A DNA stretch of 16,490 nucleotides from Helicobacteraceae bacterium (GTDB lineage: Bacteria > Campylobacterota > Campylobacteria > Campylobacterales > Sulfurimonadaceae), in assembly GCA_024635885.1 (NCBI GenBank), contig JAGXIA010000002.1:1-16490 (forward strand), read 5' to 3'. Under the pieces are notes generated by a model. It ran no database searches and was not told where the DNA came from. It saw only the letters and a list, made by a program, of their open reading frames with translations. Within the stretch, counting starts at the first letter, position 1. Each line of letters begins with the position of its first letter. The translations under genes and the position numbers were made by a program. Positions 1 through 6,954 of this stretch are shown one piece after another.

Positions 1-49
1 GTAGATGGTGGATATACGGCTCGATAATGAGCGTATTAACTAAATATCG

Positions 50-55
50 TATAAT
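50..55 (+). promoter_or_regulatory. Candidate −10 box upstream of the APC permease
   Basis: A perfect TATAAT lies 86 nt before the permease ATG. No recognisable −35 is present at the usual distance, which is common in Campylobacterota. If used, it would give a leader of about 80 nt that includes the inverted repeat at 78-105. A short GCTC/GAGC inverted repeat (19-22 and 29-32) lies in the −35 area. Because the flanking gene to the left is not visible, the box could belong to another unit. Confidence 0.35.
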
Positions 56-77
56 GCTTATTTAGCAAAAAAGAGCA

Positions 78-105
78 GTTAAAAACCTTTGGGTAGATTT
101 TTAAC
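78..105 (+). repeat. Inverted repeat in the permease leader
   Basis: Arms GTTAAAAA (78-85) and TTTTTAAC (98-105) are perfect reverse complements separated by 12 nt. The element lies between the candidate −10 and the ribosome binding site. It could be an operator, an attenuator-like hairpin, or the terminator of a gene left of the window. The arms are AT-only apart from the outermost G:C pair, so the RNA hairpin would be weak. Confidence 0.4.
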
Positions 106-141
106 TATTTATTTCAAATCTTAGACCACAGGGAGATTTTT

Positions 142-1476
142 ATGGAAGATTCAGAAGATAGAAAATCACAATACAAAAAAAACAGTCTGACATTGGTTGG
201 TGTAGTAGCTATGGGTACCGGTGTTATGATTGGAGCTGGAATTTTCGCATTGACCGGACAAATGGCTGAAATGACAGGGGTACTCTTCCCGCTGGCCTTT
301 CTATCTGCCGCACTCATTGTTTCATTCAGTGCCTACTCCTATGTGAAAATGTCTAATGCCTACCCTTCGGCGGGTGGCATTGGCATGTACCTCCACAAAG
401 CCTATGGAGACTCTCTGGCCACAGCATTTAATGCGCTTTTGATGTATTTTTCCATGGTTATTGCTCAAAGCTTTCTTGCTCGGACTTTTGGCTCATACAC
501 TATGCAGCTTTTTGATGCAGGCAATCATGAGATAATGGTTCCCGCATTAGGTGTTGGTCTGTTACTTGTCGCCTTCCTTATTAATTTGTCAGCTAATCGA
601 TTAATAGAAGATGTTGCGTCTTTTGTCGGTTTTGTGAAAATAGCCGGTATCATCATTTTTGGTGTCGTCGGTGTATGGGTTGCGGACAGTATCGCAGTTG
701 ATTTTACCCGTACAACACCTGATTCTACAGTCGGTGGATTTTTAGGTGCTACTGCATTGGGGATTCTTGCGTTCAAAGGGTTCACAACCATCACTAATAG
801 CGGTTCTGAAATAAAAGACCCACATCGCAATGTAGGACGGGCTATTATGATTTCCATTGCCTTGTGTATAGTGATTTATACCTTGGTTGGATTTGCTGTG
901 TCGAGTAACTTGTCAATAAGTAATATTATTGCCACTCAAGATTATTCTCTGGCTGCCGCTGCTGAACCTGCACTTGGTGATTATGGTCTTTGGTTTACAG
1001 TAATCCTGGCTATGTTGGCCACGTCTGGAGGCATTCTTGCAAGTATTTTCGCGGTATCGAGAATGCTCGCCATGCTCACCGAAATGAAACTGGTGCCCCA
1101 CAGTCATTTTGGAATGCCGGGTAGCATTCAGAAGCATACACTTGTTTATACGGTAGTTTTCGCTGTATTATTGACAGCTTTTTTTGACCTCTCACGCATT
1201 GCCGCTCTGGGTATTATTTTCTACCTTATCATGGATATTGCAGTACATTGGGGAATATTGCGCTATTTGCGTAAAGATATTAATGCAAATATACTGATTC
1301 TTATCACGGCAATCCTGCTTGACTTATTGGCTCTTGGTGGATTTATTTGGGTTAAGGTCATATCTGATCCTCTAGTTATTAAAGTTGCCGTAATCATCAT
1401 GCTAATCATAGCGATAGGCGAAGCCATATTTCTCAAATATTGGGGACCAAAAAACGATTCCAGTCAAACAAAGTAA
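142..1476 (+). CDS. APC-family amino acid permease
   Basis: Predicted inner-membrane amino acid transporter of the APC superfamily, 444 aa with about 12 hydrophobic segments. The first helix carries the family glycine motif GTGVMIGAGIF (residues 25-35), the unwound-helix substrate site in APC transporters. A cytoplasmic loop has the typical GSEIKDPHRN segment around E223. The start is supported by GGGAG at 131-135, seven bases before the ATG. Substrate cannot be assigned. The gene stands alone, is followed by its own terminator (1514-1545), and its codons are richer in G and C than those of every other gene here, for example Gly GGT/GGC, Val GTC and Ala GCC. That suggests transfer from another lineage, perhaps a gammaproteobacterium. 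Family call is sure; substrate and origin are inference. Confidence 0.9.
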   Translation: MEDSEDRKSQYKKNSLTLVGVVAMGTGVMIGAGIFALTGQMAEMTGVLFPLAFLSAALIVSFSAYSYVKMSNAYPSAGGIGMYLHKAYGDSLATAFNALLMYFSMVIAQSFLARTFGSYTMQLFDAGNHEIMVPALGVGLLLVAFLINLSANRLIEDVASFVGFVKIAGIIIFGVVGVWVADSIAVDFTRTTPDSTVGGFLGATALGILAFKGFTTITNSGSEIKDPHRNVGRAIMISIALCIVIYTLVGFAVSSNLSISNIIATQDYSLAAAAEPALGDYGLWFTVILAMLATSGGILASIFAVSRMLAMLTEMKLVPHSHFGMPGSIQKHTLVYTVVFAVLLTAFFDLSRIAALGIIFYLIMDIAVHWGILRYLRKDINANILILITAILLDLLALGGFIWVKVISDPLVIKVAVIIMLIIAIGEAIFLKYWGPKNDSSQTK

Positions 1477-1513
1477 TTAGCAACTCTGTTTAACTTTGCT
1501 ACTGAAAAATTGA

Positions 1514-1545
1514 TGCTGACCTTATCCTCGTTGTCAGCACTTTTC
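1514..1545 (+). terminator. Intrinsic terminator after the permease
   Basis: TGCTGAC (1514-1520) pairs perfectly with GTCAGCA (1533-1539) around a 12-nt loop and is followed by CTTTTC. It lies 37 nt after the permease stop and insulates the permease from gltX. Confidence 0.65.
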
Positions 1546-1625
1546 AAGCATATAAAACAATCAAAAAAAGCGCTTTATTAGTAAACATTTGTTAAAATTC
1601 CATAAAATAATATTTAGGATTTTTA

Positions 1626-2924
1626 ATGTTAAGATTTGCGCCTAGTCCAACTGGTGATATGCATATTGGCAACCTGAGAGTTGCCCTATTTAATTACATT
1701 GTTTCAAAACAAAAACAAGAAGATTTAATTGTCAGAATAGAAGACACTGATAAAGAAAGAAATATAGAGGGTAAAGACAAAGAAATACTTGGTATATTAG
1801 ACTTATTCGGTATTGAATACTCTCAAGTGATTTACCAAAGTGAAAATTTTCGTTTTCATTCAGCAATGGCGATACAACTTATTCACGATAAAAAATCATT
1901 TAGTTGTTTCTGCTCTGCCGAGTGGCTAGAAAATAAAAGAGAAGAGTCCAAAGCAAACAAAAAAGCATACAGATATGATGATGCTTGTGCTAATCTCCCT
2001 GCAGAACTTGTAATAGATAACATGAACCCTTTTACTATTAGAATAGCAAAACCTACTAATGATATTACTATAAAAGATCATATTAAAGGTGATATAACTT
2101 TTAAACCTGATGAAGTTGACAGTTTTATAATACTTAGACAGGATAAAACACCTACCTATAATTTTGCTTGTGCAGTAGATGACATGCTGAGTGATATTTC
2201 AATAGTAATTCGTGGTGAAGACCATGTGAGCAACACTCCTAAGCAAGATCACATCAGAGCTTCTCTAAAGTATGATAAAAAGATAGAATATGCTCATCTT
2301 CCAATAATTTTAAACGATGATGGAAAGAAAATGAGTAAGCGTGATGATGCCTCTAGTGTTAAATGGCTTTTAGAGGAAGGTTTTTTACCTTCGGCCATAT
2401 CAAATTACTTGATATTAATAGGAAACAAAGCCCCTAAAGACATTTTCAGTCTTGATGAGGCTATAGAATGGTTTAAATTAGAAAACATATCAAAGTCCCC
2501 TGTTCGCTTTGATATAACTATGTTAAGATATATAAACAGTGAACATTTAAAACTGCTTGATCCTAAAGAGCTCTCACGATATGTTGGTTTTGCTGATGAA
2601 GAAATTGGAAAACTTGCAAAGATATATCTTGAAGAAGCCAGTACAACCAAAGAATTACGTAGCAAAATTGATTCAATTTTTGCTCCAAAAATAATTCCCC
2701 AAGAGTTTAAAGAACAATCAAGTATACTGCTTGCTGCGATTAAAAGTGCGCCCTACTTTGATGAATATGATGACTTTAAAAATTATATAATGAAAGAATC
2801 AGGACTTAAAGGTAAAAATTTTTTCAAACCACTTCGTCTGCTTCTTACTGGTGCAGAACATGGTCCAGATCTTGCTGAAATTTACAAATATTTAAAAAAT
2901 TATATTGGGGAGATAGCTAAATGA
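1626..2924 (+). CDS. gltX: Glutamyl-tRNA synthetase, probably the tRNA-Gln-specific paralogue
   Basis: Class I aminoacyl-tRNA synthetase, 432 aa. It shows the GluRS opening RFAPSPTGDMHIGN with the HIGN signature at residues 13-16, RIEDTD near residue 38, the GEDHVSNTPKQ segment, and KMSKR at 235-239. Campylobacterota usually carry two GltX proteins and no glutaminyl-tRNA synthetase; in Helicobacter pylori GluRS2 misacylates tRNA-Gln, which GatCAB then amidates. The opening MLRFAPSPTGDMHIGNLR and the length resemble the GluRS2 type as I remember it, so that paralogue is my inference. AGGA at 1616-1619 precedes the ATG by six bases. The stop overlaps the start of yggT by four bases (ATGA), implying translational coupling. 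Confidence 0.95.
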   Translation: MLRFAPSPTGDMHIGNLRVALFNYIVSKQKQEDLIVRIEDTDKERNIEGKDKEILGILDLFGIEYSQVIYQSENFRFHSAMAIQLIHDKKSFSCFCSAEWLENKREESKANKKAYRYDDACANLPAELVIDNMNPFTIRIAKPTNDITIKDHIKGDITFKPDEVDSFIILRQDKTPTYNFACAVDDMLSDISIVIRGEDHVSNTPKQDHIRASLKYDKKIEYAHLPIILNDDGKKMSKRDDASSVKWLLEEGFLPSAISNYLILIGNKAPKDIFSLDEAIEWFKLENISKSPVRFDITMLRYINSEHLKLLDPKELSRYVGFADEEIGKLAKIYLEEASTTKELRSKIDSIFAPKIIPQEFKEQSSILLAAIKSAPYFDEYDDFKNYIMKESGLKGKNFFKPLRLLLTGAEHGPDLAEIYKYLKNYIGEIAK

Positions 2925-3217
2925 GTGATTTAGGAATAGTGATTTTACAACTGGGTTCTCTTTTTACCGGGATTGTTAATGTTTATATATGGGTGGTTAT
3001 TATTGCTGCATTGCTAAGTTTTGTAAATCCTGATCCTTACAATCCTATAGTTCAGTTTTTATATAGGGTTACCAACCCGGCCTACTCTTTTGTGAGAAGA
3101 CTTATGAAAACCAACTTTAATGGTTTAGATTTGGCGCCTTTAGTCATCGTCATTGGTTTACAGGTTGTAGTAATTCTTTTAAGCTACATTTTTAATATGA
3201 TTGCGAAGTTAGTATAA
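2921..3217 (+). CDS. YggT family integral membrane protein
   Basis: A 98-aa membrane protein with two hydrophobic segments (about residues 4-33 and 68-95) flanking the conserved loop NPDPYNPIVQFLYRVTNP and an arginine-rich turn (VRRLMK). That loop is the YggT signature. Proteobacterial YggT proteins often have two copies of this unit; this one has a single copy, like the short forms in Campylobacterota and cyanobacteria. Family members have been linked to membrane organisation, cell division or osmotic stress, but no biochemical activity is established. It overlaps gltX by four bases and is followed after 11 nt by slt. Confidence 0.85.
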   Translation: MSDLGIVILQLGSLFTGIVNVYIWVVIIAALLSFVNPDPYNPIVQFLYRVTNPAYSFVRRLMKTNFNGLDLAPLVIVIGLQVVVILLSYIFNMIAKLV

Positions 3218-3228
3218 AAAATTTTATT

Positions 3229-4848
3229 ATGCTAAAAATATTTTTTACTCTCTCTCTTGTCTTGGTCTGTGCAAATGCTGAGATAAGCATTCAAGAAATA
3301 CAATCAAAACCTGCAAGCCGTGCCAAAGACTTCATGGTATGGCAATATTTGCAGCAAAACATAACTCCAAAGCAAGCAGATGCGGCATTTTACGAATTAG
3401 ATGGAGTCGGTCACAAACTTTTTTATGCCTATGCTAAAAAAACAGATAAAGAAGAAATAAAAGAAACTGTTTCCTGTATGCAGCGAGATGATATATTGTC
3501 TATTGATGATAAAGACTGCTTAGCTTTGGCAATAAGTCCGTACAAAACTCTTAATATGACAAATAAACAAAGAGAAGATCTATCTAAAAAAATAGATTCC
3601 AAAAGTATGCAGGATCTATTGCGTATACAAAGTGAACCATTCAATCAAAAAGCTTACGAGTCTTACGATGCAAACACTATATTAACAATGTTTACTTCTA
3701 CTACAGCTAGTTATCGTAGAAATAATTTAAATATTTATTTAGATAAAAAGTTTATGAATAACCTGACAAAGCACTGGAAAATATCATCTTTTATAAAAGT
3801 TATTGTGAATGATGATAAGCTCGATAAACTGCAAAAATCATTGTTAGTTCTTGATGGAAAGCAACTAAATTCTCAAAGTAATTTTTGGCTGGCACTCAAT
3901 CAGTTAAATCACTCAGACAAAAAAAATGCGCTTAAACATTTAGAACTTACTCTTGTGAAATCTGCACAAAGAATAGATGTAGATAAAACTTATTTTTGGA
4001 TGTATAAAGTCACAAATGATAAAAAATATTTAAATAAACTTCTTCTTAGCATGGATATAAATATATATACCCTGTATGCTCATGAAGTAATGAAGGAAGG
4101 TTTTGACAACTATTTTAGTAGTGTTGAAACAACTGGGGTTAAAGCAAAACAAGATATACAAGACCCTTTTGAATGGAATGAAATTCGTCATGAAATAAAA
4201 TCAACACCAAAAGATGAGCTTATTGATTTGGCATCAACATATAAAAATAAAAAAATGTCTCCTGTTCAGGCCCTGATACTGGAAAAAGCATATAATTATA
4301 AAATGCATTCTTATATAATGCCTTATGATGATTACCTAAAAGATGTTTCAATTGATGAAAAAGCTTTAGTCTATGCAATAATGAAACAAGAGAGTCATTT
4401 AATACCTTCTGCTTTATCGCGTTCTTACGCTCTAGGATTAATGCAACTAATGCCCTTCCTTGTAGATTATATAAGCAAAAAAGAAGAAAAACCGCTTGAG
4501 AGTTATAAAGAGATGTTTATTCCTAAAAATAATATAAATTATGCTCTAAAACATTTAGATTGGATGAGAAAATCATTATATCACCCCCTTTTTATGGCTT
4601 ATGCTTACAATGGTGGAATGGGTTTTTTTAAAAATTACTTATTAAAAGACAACTTTAACGATGGACCTTATGAACCATTTATAAGTATGGAACTTATGTC
4701 AAACAGTGAAAGCAGAGAGTATGGAAAAAAAGTGTTAGCTAATTACGTTATGTATAAAAAAATTATGGGTGAAGATATTTCTATTGTTCATCTTTTTGAT
4801 ACCTTAACTCAGCCGAAGAAGACTGACCGCTTTCGAGAACAAGGCTAA
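3229..4848 (+). CDS. slt: Soluble lytic murein transglycosylase (Slt family)
   Basis: Periplasmic peptidoglycan-cleaving enzyme, 539 aa, that cuts the MurNAc-GlcNAc bond to give 1,6-anhydro-MurNAc ends. Residues 1-17 form a Sec signal peptide ending CANA. The middle is a long helical region, as in the ring-shaped part of Slt70. The C-terminal catalytic domain has MKQES with the probable catalytic Glu388, the GLMQLMP motif (403-409) and AYNGG (459-463). The neighbourhood suggests it is the orthologue of C. jejuni Cj0843c. No clear Shine-Dalgarno precedes the ATG, only 11 nt after yggT, so coupled translation is likely. The last 68 bp overlap the oppositely oriented lipoprotein gene, so the final ~22 residues, which lie outside the catalytic domain, are constrained by both reading frames. 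Confidence 0.93.
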   Translation: MLKIFFTLSLVLVCANAEISIQEIQSKPASRAKDFMVWQYLQQNITPKQADAAFYELDGVGHKLFYAYAKKTDKEEIKETVSCMQRDDILSIDDKDCLALAISPYKTLNMTNKQREDLSKKIDSKSMQDLLRIQSEPFNQKAYESYDANTILTMFTSTTASYRRNNLNIYLDKKFMNNLTKHWKISSFIKVIVNDDKLDKLQKSLLVLDGKQLNSQSNFWLALNQLNHSDKKNALKHLELTLVKSAQRIDVDKTYFWMYKVTNDKKYLNKLLLSMDINIYTLYAHEVMKEGFDNYFSSVETTGVKAKQDIQDPFEWNEIRHEIKSTPKDELIDLASTYKNKKMSPVQALILEKAYNYKMHSYIMPYDDYLKDVSIDEKALVYAIMKQESHLIPSALSRSYALGLMQLMPFLVDYISKKEEKPLESYKEMFIPKNNINYALKHLDWMRKSLYHPLFMAYAYNGGMGFFKNYLLKDNFNDGPYEPFISMELMSNSESREYGKKVLANYVMYKKIMGEDISIVHLFDTLTQPKKTDRFREQG

Positions 4849-5275
4849 GTGTTTTGTCTTCTTCTTTTTCAAATGCTACCAGATAATAGTTACTCCAGCG
4901 ATTTTTCATAGAAACTAGATGAGAAAACTGGTTGGCATGTGGAAGTTGTTTAATTTTTATAGGTAATTTAGAATTTAGCTTTAAAACTAAATCTATATCA
5001 TCAAGTAAATTTGGATTATACATCTCTTTTTTATTTTTTAAATATAGCCAAATAAAGAAATATTCGTTTTGGTTAAATGACTTAGGATAAATTTCATTTA
5101 AATATATAGCTGACAACACTCCCTCTACTTTATTTCCTGAAATGATTTTGCTGGTTTGTAAGCTCGAAGCACTTAACTCTTGCTCTGAAGTCATATCAAA
5201 TTTACTAAAAGCATTTTTTGTAGCACAGCCGCTCAGCATAAGTAAAATATTCACAGTAATAAAAAAAGATTTCAT
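4781..5275 (-). CDS. Small lipoprotein of unknown function
   Basis: A 164-aa protein with a signal peptide and lipobox LSGC (14-17), predicting lipidation at Cys17 followed by ATKN, which suits an outer-membrane lipoprotein. The mature part has no motif that I recognise. It is mixed alpha/beta with alternating hydrophobic stretches (EYFFIWLYLKN, NYYLVAFEKEE, TLSLVLESG), compatible with a small beta-rich domain. AAGGG precedes the ATG by about six bases. It is the only gene reversed within the otherwise plus-strand block. As I recall, C. jejuni has a reversed gene (Cj0842) at the same place, which suggests a conserved partner for the adjacent transglycosylase or the envelope. Its 3' end overlaps slt by 68 bp. 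Confidence 0.8.
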   Translation of the reverse strand: MKSFFITVNILLMLSGCATKNAFSKFDMTSEQELSASSLQTSKIISGNKVEGVLSAIYLNEIYPKSFNQNEYFFIWLYLKNKKEMYNPNLLDDIDLVLKLNSKLPIKIKQLPHANQFSHLVSMKNRWSNYYLVAFEKEEDKTLSLVLESGQSSSAELRYQKDEQ

Positions 5276-5301
5276 ATGTACCCTTATTGATTTTGCAAAG
5301 A

Positions 5302-5307
5302 ATTATA
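5302..5307 (-). promoter_or_regulatory. −10 box for the lipoprotein gene
   Basis: ATTATA on the plus strand reads TATAAT on the minus strand, 27 nt before the lipoprotein start. The implied transcript start near 5295 leaves a leader of about 20 nt that includes the AAGGG ribosome binding site. Confidence 0.5.
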
Positions 5308-5319
5308 TCTTATTAAACA

Positions 5320-5333
5320 ACTCTTTAAAGAGT
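5320..5333. promoter_or_regulatory. 14-bp palindrome between divergent promoters
   Basis: ACTCTTTAAAGAGT is a perfect 14-bp palindrome. It sits almost midway between the minus-strand −10 (5302-5307) and the plus-strand −10 (5340-5345), covering the places where both −35 elements would lie. A dimeric repressor bound here could control both the lipoprotein and the mobB operon. The binding protein is unknown. Confidence 0.4.
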
Positions 5334-5339
5334 ATTTAG

Positions 5340-5345
5340 TATAAT
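5340..5345 (+). promoter_or_regulatory. −10 box for the mobB operon
   Basis: A perfect TATAAT in the context AGTATAATCC lies 27 nt before the end of the mobB leader. The implied transcript start is near 5352, giving a leader of about 21 nt. A near-identical context (AGTATAATCC) occurs before the glycoside hydrolase gene at 11030-11039, which supports both as real promoters. Confidence 0.6.
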
Positions 5346-5372
5346 CCACTAAATTTTAAACAAAGACATAAG

Positions 5373-5876
5373 TTGAATAAAAGATTAGCAGTTGCGTTTA
5401 CCGGTCCATCAAATAGTGGAAAAACAACCATCATACTAAAAGTAGCTAGGAAACTTATCCATGAATATGGCAAAGAAGTAGCTATAATTAAGCATGATCC
5501 TAAAGACAAAGCCAGGTTTGATGTTGAAGGAAAAGACAGTTATAAATTTGCAGATACAGGCGCAGAAGTAATTGTTACCTCTCCTGAGAGAACTACCTAT
5601 TTTTCCCAAAAGAACAGCGATCTGAACGAAATGATACGACTCTTTGACAAATTTGATATTTTACTTGTTGAAGGGTTAAAAAATTTGCCATTACCTCGTA
5701 TTGCTATATTTAGAAATTCACTAGATAGTGATTATTTTCCTTATATGAATGCTTTATCAATAGATGAGAGTGTAATCGTAAATGATTATGAGATACCCAA
5801 GGATGTTGATATTTTAGATTTGAATGACCCGGATGAGATAATATCTTGGATTTTAAAAAATGCAAAGGAAGTTTAA
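5373..5876 (+). CDS. mobB: MobB, molybdopterin-guanine dinucleotide biosynthesis adaptor
   Basis: P-loop GTPase of 167 aa associated with the last step of molybdenum cofactor maturation, where it assists MobA in forming the guanine dinucleotide form used by enzymes such as nitrate reductase and formate dehydrogenase. The Walker A motif GPSNSGKT is at residues 11-18, IIKHDPKDK follows near residue 39, and LLVEGLKNLPLPRIAIFR is the conserved VEG segment. Length fits the family. The start is TTG, with only a weak AAAGA upstream; nothing longer is available in frame behind the promoter. No other molybdopterin genes are visible. It is followed with a one-base gap by fbp, an arrangement also recalled from C. 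jejuni. Confidence 0.92.
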   Translation: MNKRLAVAFTGPSNSGKTTIILKVARKLIHEYGKEVAIIKHDPKDKARFDVEGKDSYKFADTGAEVIVTSPERTTYFSQKNSDLNEMIRLFDKFDILLVEGLKNLPLPRIAIFRNSLDSDYFPYMNALSIDESVIVNDYEIPKDVDILDLNDPDEIISWILKNAKEV

Positions 5877-5877
5877 A

Positions 5878-6726
5878 ATGAAAGATATATTTTTAGAACC
5901 TATTCAACGAATAGCTAAGAGAATTAAAGATGCGATTGATACCAAGAACATGGGTTATTCAACGCAAGAAAATAGTTCTGGTGATACACAACTTCAGTTA
6001 GATATTAAATGTGATTTAATTGTTGAAGAAGAGTTATCTTTAATACCTTCTGTTCATACAATAGCAAGTGAAGAAAAAGAGCATGAAATGCTTATAAATA
6101 AAGATGGAAAATACTTTGTAGCTTATGACCCGCTTGATGGTTCTTCATTGATTGATGTGAATCTTAGTGTTGGTTCCATATTTGGTATTTATGAGGAAAA
6201 ATGGGGCGCAAGAAACATGATAGCTGCATGTTATGTAGTTTATGGTCCTAGAGTTGAGATTGTTTTTTCTCAAACTAAAACAAAACTTTACCTGCTTCAA
6301 GATAATGAATTTGAATTTATTAGAGAGATCCGCATGGATTTAAAAGGAAATTTAAATGCTCCTGGTGGCACTCAGATGAACTGGCCCCCATTTCATAAAG
6401 AAATGGTAGATAGTTTTTTCAAAGAAGGATACCGTCTGAGATACTCTGGTGGAATGGTTCCTGATTTACACCAGATTCTAATTAAAGGCGGCGGATTGTT
6501 CAGTTACCCTAATACAGAAGACAGACCAGAGGGTAAGCTACGTAAATTGTTTGAGGTCTATCCTTTTGCATTTATTTACAGAGTGTCTGGTGGTGATGCA
6601 GATGATGGAATACATGATGACATGATGACACTTGACCATGATCATATACACGGAACATCACAATGTTTCTTTGGCTCTAAGCATGAGATTGCTGTAGTCA
6701 GAGAAGTTTATAGAAAGAATCGTTGA
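5878..6726 (+). CDS. fbp: Fructose-1,6-bisphosphatase, class I
   Basis: Cytoplasmic gluconeogenic enzyme hydrolysing fructose 1,6-bisphosphate to fructose 6-phosphate. The Mg-binding signature DPLDGSS is at residues 84-90, preceded by IASEEKE (62-68), and the C-terminal region has YSGGMVPDLHQ and the GKLRKLFEVYP substrate segment. I chose the ATG at 5878 (282 aa) over an in-frame ATG at 5860. AAGGAAG at 5865-5871 sits seven bases before 5878 as a strong ribosome binding site, and the longer form would translate through that site and overlap mobB. In an organism fixing carbon by the reductive TCA cycle, as many Campylobacterota do, this enzyme would be needed for sugar synthesis. A second, unrelated class III FBPase begins at 15843. 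Confidence 0.95.
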   Translation: MKDIFLEPIQRIAKRIKDAIDTKNMGYSTQENSSGDTQLQLDIKCDLIVEEELSLIPSVHTIASEEKEHEMLINKDGKYFVAYDPLDGSSLIDVNLSVGSIFGIYEEKWGARNMIAACYVVYGPRVEIVFSQTKTKLYLLQDNEFEFIREIRMDLKGNLNAPGGTQMNWPPFHKEMVDSFFKEGYRLRYSGGMVPDLHQILIKGGGLFSYPNTEDRPEGKLRKLFEVYPFAFIYRVSGGDADDGIHDDMMTLDHDHIHGTSQCFFGSKHEIAVVREVYRKNR

Positions 6727-6733
6727 TACTAAG

Positions 6734-6916
6734 ATGGATAAATTTGAACTTCATTTGGATGAGATGATTATAAAGGTACAGAAGTGTCAAGAAGAAAAGA
6801 CTCTCAAGAGTTGTAGCGATTGTGAGCACTATTTTACCTGTGAGTTGCGAGCTGATTATGTCAAATCAGTTTATAACAGCATGTCTAAAGGTGAAACAGG
6901 CGGATTTGAATTCTAA
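6734..6916 (+). CDS. Small four-cysteine protein of unknown function
   Basis: A 60-aa acidic protein without signal peptide or membrane segment. Cysteines at 18, 27, 30 and 36 (C-x8-C-x2-C-x5-C) suggest a small zinc-binding or Fe-S site in the cytoplasm. The C-terminal segment YVKSVYNSMSKGETGGFEF looks unusually constrained. I do not know its function. It sits seven bases after fbp and 38 nt before metG inside the operon. The equivalent slot in C. jejuni (Cj0839c, as recalled) also holds a hypothetical gene, arguing that this is a real conserved gene and not a chance frame. Confidence 0.75.
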   Translation: MDKFELHLDEMIIKVQKCQEEKTLKSCSDCEHYFTCELRADYVKSVYNSMSKGETGGFEF

Positions 6917-6954
6917 TTATTTTAAGCGCTTTGATATTTAAATAAGGAAAAAAA

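Noticed and set aside
913..1137. Minus-strand open frame inside the permease gene, and similar antisense frames at 525-857, 2405-2665, 7177-7362 and 9101-9412
   Set aside because: They lie wholly within well-supported genes, have no ribosome binding sites and have protein sequences without family features.
1477..1625. A riboswitch or T-box leader before gltX
   Set aside because: The only stable structure is the 1514-1539 hairpin with its T-run, which fits a terminator of the permease; the rest is AT-rich with no conserved leader motif.
5142..5339. 65-aa plus-strand frame opposite the lipoprotein start
   Set aside because: It overlaps the lipoprotein signal sequence and runs through the divergent promoter and palindrome; no ribosome binding site.
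6924..6931. AAGCGCTT palindrome before metG (also AAAGCGCTTT at 1567-1576 before gltX)
   Set aside because: Short palindromes of 8-10 bp upstream of two synthetase genes could be a shared operator, but are too short to distinguish from chance and show no wider similarity; not a convincing T-box or terminator.
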